10,292 bases of DNA from an uncultured Eubacterium sp. (GTDB lineage: Bacteria; Bacillota; Clostridia; Lachnospirales; Lachnospiraceae): positions 1 through 10,292 of the forward strand of contig URAI01000087.1 in NCBI GenBank assembly GCA_900545725.1, read 5' to 3'. The notes beneath the pieces are model-generated. The model saw nothing but the letters and a program-made list of their open reading frames with translations. It was not told where the DNA came from and ran no database searches. Each line of letters starts with the position of its first letter. Position 1 is the stretch's first letter. Made by a program: the position numbers and the translations under genes. Positions 6,592-10,292 of the stretch are shown in pieces.

Positions 6592-6595
6592 CTCC
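6592..6595 (-). promoter_or_regulatory. Ribosome binding site that selects a TTG start for map
   Basis: GGAG on the minus strand is six bases before TTG (6585-6583). The upstream ATG at 6597 overlaps it, with only an AGGA directly abutting. Confidence 0.5.
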
Positions 6596-6636
6596 ATTCC
6601 TGTTAAAAACTTTTACTAAAGCTTTACACAATTTTT

Positions 6637-6665
6637 ATTTTAATGAGATGTTCATGTTTCTACAA
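6637..6665 (-). promoter_or_regulatory. Candidate promoter of map
   Basis: On the minus strand TTGTAG (6660-6665), a 17-base spacer and TAAAAT (6637-6642) would start transcription near 6630, about 45 bases before the map start. A second candidate is an extended -10 (TGATATAAT, 6725-6733) just past the ppaC stop codon. Either would let map be expressed apart from ppaC. Confidence 0.4.
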
Positions 6666-6736
6666 AACCACCATATCAATACATTGTTCACATCATCATC
6701 TTCCACTCCTATACAGGCGTACACATTATATCACAT

Positions 6737-8389
6737 TTACTGCTGTAATGTTTCCATAATTGCCGGAAAAAACTGTTTCTTTCTTGATACAATTTTCTCA
6801 AGAATTGCTGTTTTGCCATTAACAGTAACATTAAATGCATTGGCAAGCACGCTTCCAGCACTCTTTCCCGCAAATACCACCTCTGATGATTCTGTCATAA
6901 TATTAGTCATAAGTAAGAATACCATATTCACATTGCCATCATTAACAACTCTGTCAATATAGTTCTCAATCCTGCCTCTTATATTATCAATTTCTTTCTG
7001 ACTCATTGTATTAATCTGTCCAACACCTATAGTCACATCATTAACCGAAAACTTCTTATAATCCTGCATGATTATCTCTTTGGCAGTCTTGCTTGATAAA
7101 TTGCTTCCGGCATTAAACATTTCCATTCCATGTTCTACAATATTAATTCCTGCTATATCTGCAAGCTCATGGCACGCCTTTATATCTTCCTCTGTACATG
7201 TAGGTGACTTAAATATAAGTGTATCAGATATTATTGCTGAACATAAAAGATATGCTATTTTTTCAGGTATTTCTATATTATTCTCGTGATACATCTGACA
7301 TATTATTGTAGCTGTACAGCCAAGCGGCTGATTTCTGAAAAATACAGGTGTAACTGTCTCTATAGAACCTATTCTGTGATGGTCTATAATCTCTAATATC
7401 TGTGCAGTCTCTACACCACTTATTGCCTGTCCCCTTTCATTGTGGTCTACAAGTATAATCTGCTTCTTACCGGCACTTAAAAGATTACGTCTTGATATCA
7501 TTCCTATATAGTTATTTTTGTTATCTTCAATAGGAAAATCCCTATGCCTTTTCTTTGCCATAATTCCCTGAATATCTTCAATAAAATCATCTGTATTAAA
7601 GCTTATAACTCCATCTTCCTTTTTTCTCATAAGAAATTCTATTGGCATACTCTGGTTAATAAGTCTTGCAACTGTATATGTATCATAGCTTGTGCTTATA
7701 ATTATACAGTCTCTTTCATTGGCAACCTTAGTTATTGTCTTTGATATTCCGGCACCCTCACATACAATAATGCATTTTGCTTCCATCTCTATTGCACAAA
7801 GCTGTGCTTCGTACCTGTTTCCTAATATAACTATATCTCCCTCTTCGATATAATTTTCCATCATATCAGGATTGGCAGCTGCTATAACAACCTTTCCTTT
7901 TGTAAATACTTCATTAATATCACCTGTTATCACCGTTCCGTTAAGCGTATCCACAATATTCTGAAATCTCGTCTTAGCTGTCGAAAGTATAGTGCTGTCA
8001 TATACTTCAAAATATGATTTTGCAATATCTCCTATCGTTATAAGTCCTATAAGTCTCTTTTTGTACGTTATGGGAAGTGTAACAACGTTAAGTTCTTTCA
8101 TCTTGGTCCATGCATCTTTTACCGATATGTCCTTTGATACGCCCTCAGTTCTTCTTATATCTATATCACTTACCTGTGGCCTTACATCCTTTATGTATTC
8201 AGGAACTGGTATGTTATATTTTTTTAGTACATACTGTGTCTCTTCATTAAGATGGCCTGCTCTTTTAGCAACATATGTCTCATTAGTTATCTTACTCTTT
8301 AAATCTGCATAACATATCGCAGAACAAATTGAATCCGTATCAGGATTCTTATGTCCAATTACAATTATTGTTTTTTTATCATTATACAT
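6737..8389 (-). CDS. ppaC: Family II inorganic pyrophosphatase with regulatory CBS and DRTGG domains
   Basis: Hydrolyses pyrophosphate to phosphate in the cytoplasm, using Mn or Co. The 550 residues divide into a split DHH catalytic core with an insert. The core starts with GHKNPDTDS (His13, Asp17, Asp19). CBS domain 1 covers about 74-130, a DRTGG-like domain about 140-240 and CBS domain 2 about 245-305. The core resumes with LVDHNE (314-317) and the DHH motif IIDHHRIG (334-341), then SDTLIFKSPT (388-397). The DHHA2 domain ends with the substrate-binding SRKKQ (535-539). Simple family II enzymes have about 310 residues; the insert is the known CBS-PPase architecture, inhibited by AMP/ADP and activated by ATP or Ap4A in characterised members. 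Start supported by GAGGA about seven bases upstream. It has its own strong promoter and a long leader. Confidence 0.96.
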   Translation of the reverse strand: MYNDKKTIIVIGHKNPDTDSICSAICYADLKSKITNETYVAKRAGHLNEETQYVLKKYNIPVPEYIKDVRPQVSDIDIRRTEGVSKDISVKDAWTKMKELNVVTLPITYKKRLIGLITIGDIAKSYFEVYDSTILSTAKTRFQNIVDTLNGTVITGDINEVFTKGKVVIAAANPDMMENYIEEGDIVILGNRYEAQLCAIEMEAKCIIVCEGAGISKTITKVANERDCIIISTSYDTYTVARLINQSMPIEFLMRKKEDGVISFNTDDFIEDIQGIMAKKRHRDFPIEDNKNNYIGMISRRNLLSAGKKQIILVDHNERGQAISGVETAQILEIIDHHRIGSIETVTPVFFRNQPLGCTATIICQMYHENNIEIPEKIAYLLCSAIISDTLIFKSPTCTEEDIKACHELADIAGINIVEHGMEMFNAGSNLSSKTAKEIIMQDYKKFSVNDVTIGVGQINTMSQKEIDNIRGRIENYIDRVVNDGNVNMVFLLMTNIMTESSEVVFAGKSAGSVLANAFNVTVNGKTAILEKIVSRKKQFFPAIMETLQQ

Positions 8390-8472
8390 ATCTGCTTCCT
8401 CATATAATTATACTTAATATTTATCTTGCTAATTAATTACCATGATTATAAAACCATAATAAACCCTATTTT

Positions 8473-8506
8473 AGAATTTCTTAGTCATATACCTATAAGA
8501 AATTCT
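8473..8506 (-). promoter_or_regulatory. 11-bp perfect inverted repeat in the ppaC leader
   Basis: AGAATTTCTTA (8473-8483) and TAAGAAATTCT (8496-8506) form a perfect 11-bp stem with a 12-base loop. It would begin about 23 bases into the ppaC transcript. On the minus strand no T-run follows, so it is not an obvious attenuator; on the plus strand a T-run does follow, but there is no plus-strand gene to end. An operator or mRNA-stability hairpin are both possible. Confidence 0.6.
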
Positions 8507-8535
8507 TTTTATACACCCTTATATAACCTGTTACA

Positions 8536-8564
8536 ACAATATACCCGTTTCGCTCTTTTGTCAA
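8536..8564 (-). promoter_or_regulatory. Sigma-A promoter of ppaC
   Basis: A perfect TTGACA (8559-8564), a 17-base spacer and TATTGT (8536-8541) on the minus strand. The predicted start is near 8529, giving a 5' leader of about 140 nt. Confidence 0.75.
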
Positions 8565-8644
8565 CTTTTTAACAAATATCAGTTATCTATTTTTATTACA
8601 ATGGATAATACTATTAATTGTATACACAATTTTTATATAAATAA

Positions 8645-8706
8645 ACCGGGGCAGTCCGGCTTTAAAATATATCGCATATATTCTGTCAAACCACGACCTC
8701 CCCGGT
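8645..8706 (-). terminator. Probable chemoreceptor-gene terminator with branched fold
   Basis: On the minus strand ACCGGGG (8706-8700) pairs with CCCCGGT (8651-8645), seven bases, followed by the T-rich TTTATTTATAT. The 48-base interior contains a second perfect 7-bp hairpin, AATATAT-GCG-ATATATT (8666-8682). An alternative short hairpin GCCGG-N6-CCGGT directly before the T-rich stretch would compete with the closing stem. It lies 20 bases after the receptor stop, so a terminator is the simplest reading; a small structured RNA is possible. Confidence 0.55.
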
Positions 8707-8726
8707 ATAATACTTACCAGTTATTA

Positions 8727-10136
8727 TTAATTTCTAAATACAACAATATCTGTCTTATCTGTATAACCTAACTGTCTCATTCTCTTTCCCATATTTCTGA
8801 TTGCCTTCTGATATACAAAGTATGCATCATATGTCTTGTCAAAATAATCATAAGCACCCTTAATATCGTCCTTATCCCTTGCTTCCCATGACAATGTAGC
8901 ATACTTGTGGACATCTTCATGTGCCTTCTTTAATTCTGCAAATTCCTGACTTTCTGTAATTCCCTTATCTGTCTGTGCTGCCATCCATTTGCCAAGCTTA
9001 CATCCTGTCGGATTATTAAGCTGTGTAACCTTAAGTCTTTCATAATCTGCTGCATTATTGTATACACGCCACATAAGAATGAAATGGTCGACTTCAAATA
9101 CCCTTAACCAGTCAAGCTCTGTAATCTCTGCAAAACCTCTTACCATATCACTTCTTGCAGTATCAATATATCTGCCTATCTTATATATATGTGTACCCAT
9201 TGAACTGCAGTCATCTGAAAGATTCTTATAACTCTCTGAAATAGTCTCAGTCTGTTTTGTAAAGTCTTTAGTAAGGTCTGACTGGACATCAATAGCTGTG
9301 AAAATATTCTCAATATTATCATCAATATCTACAAGCTGTGCATTCATCTTTTCTATCTCATCAAGAGATGCCTCAACCTTATTATTTCCTTCTGAAAGCT
9401 TCTCTGTAGTGCTATTCATATCTGATGCAAGTGCATTAATATCATCTCTTAATTCTGAAACATATCTTACAATATCCTCTGCTGAATCAGATGTATTACT
9501 TGACAATTCTCTTACCTGATCTGCAACAACTGCAAAGCCCTTGCCTGCTTCACCTGCTCTTGCAGCCTCAATTGAAGCATTAAGTGCTAAAAGATTACTC
9601 TGGCTTGCTACTTTCTTAACAATATCTACAATTTCACTAATCTTATCAATCTTAACATTAAATTCCTGAACCTGATTATTGATATACATAATCCTGTCAG
9701 ATGATTCATTAACAACCTTAATGCTGTCATTTAATGTATCCGTACTATTCTTTGCAACATTAATAACCTCATGTGTCTTATCTCTTATCTGCGCCATTGA
9801 AGACGTAATATCTCCTATTGAGCTTTCCATATTACTGCTGGCACTCTTCATATTGGATAATGCCTCTGTCTGTGACATAACCTGATCCTGTGTCTTCTTG
9901 ACATATGAATTATCACCGATAGATTCCATAGCATCATTAAGTCTCATAATAAAGTTATTATTAGCTTTCTTAAAAGTATCAATTAATGCATTAACCTTTT
10001 CACCATACTTAGTATCTTCATATTCTGATACGTCAATCTTATTAAAGTCACCTGCTATTATATTATCAAGAGCCTTTATCATGCGTTCTACATCTTCACC
10101 CGCATTAACGCTCTGCTTCTTTCCCTTTCCAAACAT
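8727..10136 (-). CDS. Soluble methyl-accepting chemotaxis protein with C-terminal CZB zinc-binding domain
   Basis: A cytoplasmic chemoreceptor of 469 residues with no membrane segments or periplasmic domain. The N-terminal ~80 residues are a short helical region of unknown role. The long coiled coil of the signalling domain covers about 85-330, with the conserved hairpin tip near 178-212 (SNLLALNASIEAARAGEAGKGFAVVADQVREL, given in part), which binds CheA and CheW. The C-terminal chemoreceptor zinc-binding domain (about 345-455) has the ligand set His351 (VDHFILMW), Cys379 in CKLGKW, and His406/His410 in HEDVH. In other bacteria CZB domains sense zinc or hypochlorous acid through the zinc-cysteine centre. 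The ATG at 10136 is chosen because GGAGGAG (10143-10149) lies six bases upstream; a longer frame from 10175 would span that site. The IS605-like end lies about 100 bases upstream. Confidence 0.95.
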   Translation of the reverse strand: MFGKGKKQSVNAGEDVERMIKALDNIIAGDFNKIDVSEYEDTKYGEKVNALIDTFKKANNNFIMRLNDAMESIGDNSYVKKTQDQVMSQTEALSNMKSASSNMESSIGDITSSMAQIRDKTHEVINVAKNSTDTLNDSIKVVNESSDRIMYINNQVQEFNVKIDKISEIVDIVKKVASQSNLLALNASIEAARAGEAGKGFAVVADQVRELSSNTSDSAEDIVRYVSELRDDINALASDMNSTTEKLSEGNNKVEASLDEIEKMNAQLVDIDDNIENIFTAIDVQSDLTKDFTKQTETISESYKNLSDDCSSMGTHIYKIGRYIDTARSDMVRGFAEITELDWLRVFEVDHFILMWRVYNNAADYERLKVTQLNNPTGCKLGKWMAAQTDKGITESQEFAELKKAHEDVHKYATLSWEARDKDDIKGAYDYFDKTYDAYFVYQKAIRNMGKRMRQLGYTDKTDIVVFRN

Positions 10137-10165
10137 TATATTCTCCTCCTTAAATCTCTCTTTAT

Positions 10166-10186
10166 ATATCAGCATATTATCTGATA
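10166..10186 (-). promoter_or_regulatory. Inverted repeat and possible promoter element before the chemoreceptor gene
   Basis: TATCAG (10167-10172) and CTGATA (10181-10186) form a perfect 6-bp inverted repeat with an 8-base spacer, 18 bases upstream of the ribosome site. Read on the minus strand, GCTGATAT (10173-10166) is one or two bases from the flagellar sigma-D -10 pattern GCCGATAA, but no good TAAA -35 box sits at the right distance. A weak sigma-A match (TTACAA, 18 bases, GATAAT) also overlaps here. No promoter call is secure. Confidence 0.25.
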
Positions 10187-10211
10187 AATTCTACTATAAT
10201 TGTAAATAATT

Positions 10212-10292
10212 TCATATTCTCCAACATATTACTAATGGTGAACTACCCATTGTCTTAAGCCAATGGGCTTCCTGCTTCATCGACCTCGTGTC
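10212..10292 (-). CDS. Possible 3' end of tnpB (partial, frame uncertain)
   Basis: Two minus-strand frames could be the transposon gene's end. One is open from the edge to TGA at 10212-10214 and reads DTRSMKQEAHWLKTMGSS and on; SMKQEA resembles C-termini of some TnpB proteins. The other reads HEVDEAGSPLA and stops at a TAA in the loop of the end hairpin, also a common arrangement. Only 27 codons at most are visible, so the frame cannot be settled without sequence to the right. Confidence 0.3.
   Translation of the reverse strand, partial: DTRSMKQEAHWLKTMGSSPLVICWRI
10238..10292 (-). mobile_element. Right end of an IS200/IS605-family (TnpB-type) element, partial
   Basis: On the minus strand the last 55 bases read GAAGCCC, a hairpin, GGGTAGTTCAC. 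The stem CCCATTG/CAATGGG (10261-10267 with 10246-10252) has an 8-base loop containing CTTAAG. GAAGCCC-hairpin-GGGTAGTTCAC is the pattern I know from right ends of many IS605/IS1341-type elements, directly after or overlapping the tnpB stop. The inferred element boundary is between 10238 and 10237. The rest of the element, including any tnpB, would lie to the right of the window. In TnpB systems the 3' end of the element is the scaffold of the omega (right-end) RNA, with the guide taken from the flank, here from 10237 downward. Confidence 0.6.

Larger units (their letters stand above)
8390..8726. other. 337-nt intergenic region: chemoreceptor 3' end, ppaC promoter and leader
   Basis: From the receptor stop toward ppaC (minus-strand order), the region holds a GC-rich structured element (8645-8706), a near-palindrome AATTGT-N4-ACAATT (8616-8631), a strong promoter (8536-8564), and a leader of about 140 nt with an 11-bp inverted repeat (8473-8506). 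I see no open frame with a ribosome site. Confidence 0.75.

Noticed and set aside
8473..8511. Plus-strand rho-independent terminator
   Set aside because: Hairpin plus T-run fits in form, but there is no plus-strand gene for kilobases upstream that it could end.
8661..8689. Additional ppaC promoter (TTGACA at 8684-8689 on the minus strand)
   Set aside because: The -10 at a 17-base spacing would be TTTAAA, a poor match, and the bases belong to the structured element; the 8536-8564 promoter is better.
8645..8706. A known riboswitch class
   Set aside because: I compared it from memory with consensus cores of c-di-GMP, ZTP, guanidine, preQ1, fluoride and TPP classes and found no match.

Overview
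The window is AT-rich DNA from a spore-forming Firmicute of class Clostridia, most likely Lachnospiraceae. I infer this from the AGGAGG-type ribosome sites, the cotJABC spore operon, a HrcA/CIRCE-controlled groES-groEL operon, a CBS-type family II pyrophosphatase and a SEC-C methionine aminopeptidase. I see no rRNA, tRNA or CRISPR array.

Layout from left to right. 1-265 is the 5' end of groEL (minus strand). A 259-nt gap holding four tandem 30-nt repeats separates it from groES (525-809). Upstream of groES is a near-consensus sigma-A promoter followed by a perfect CIRCE operator. An Ogg1-type DNA glycosylase (989-1906, minus) is divergent from a transglutaminase-like lipoprotein (2087-3178, plus). 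The lipoprotein gene converges on, and overlaps by 4 bases, a cysteine-rich DUF6062-like protein (3175-3885, minus). cotJA-cotJB-cotJC (4296-5507, plus) follows and ends at a strong hairpin shared with the convergent map gene.

The right half is a co-directional minus-strand series: a soluble chemoreceptor with a C-terminal zinc-binding CZB domain (8727-10136), a CBS-DRTGG inorganic pyrophosphatase (6737-8389) and methionine aminopeptidase (5713-6585). The pyrophosphatase has its own strong promoter and a leader of about 140 nt with an 11-bp perfect inverted repeat. A structured GC-rich element, probably the receptor's terminator, lies in the same 337-nt gap. At the far right edge (about 10238-10292) is what looks like the right end of an IS200/IS605-family (TnpB) element, inserted about 100 bp upstream of the chemoreceptor start codon.

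Most genes are housekeeping or stress functions: protein folding, N-terminal Met removal, oxidative base repair and pyrophosphate hydrolysis. The less ordinary material is in the non-coding parts (groES-groEL repeats, the 8390-8726 gap, the IS605-like end) and in two proteins: the internally duplicated Cys/His DUF6062-like protein and the Asn/Met-rich extension of CotJB. In several genes the longest open frame begins at or upstream of the Shine-Dalgarno sequence, so I moved the starts downstream.
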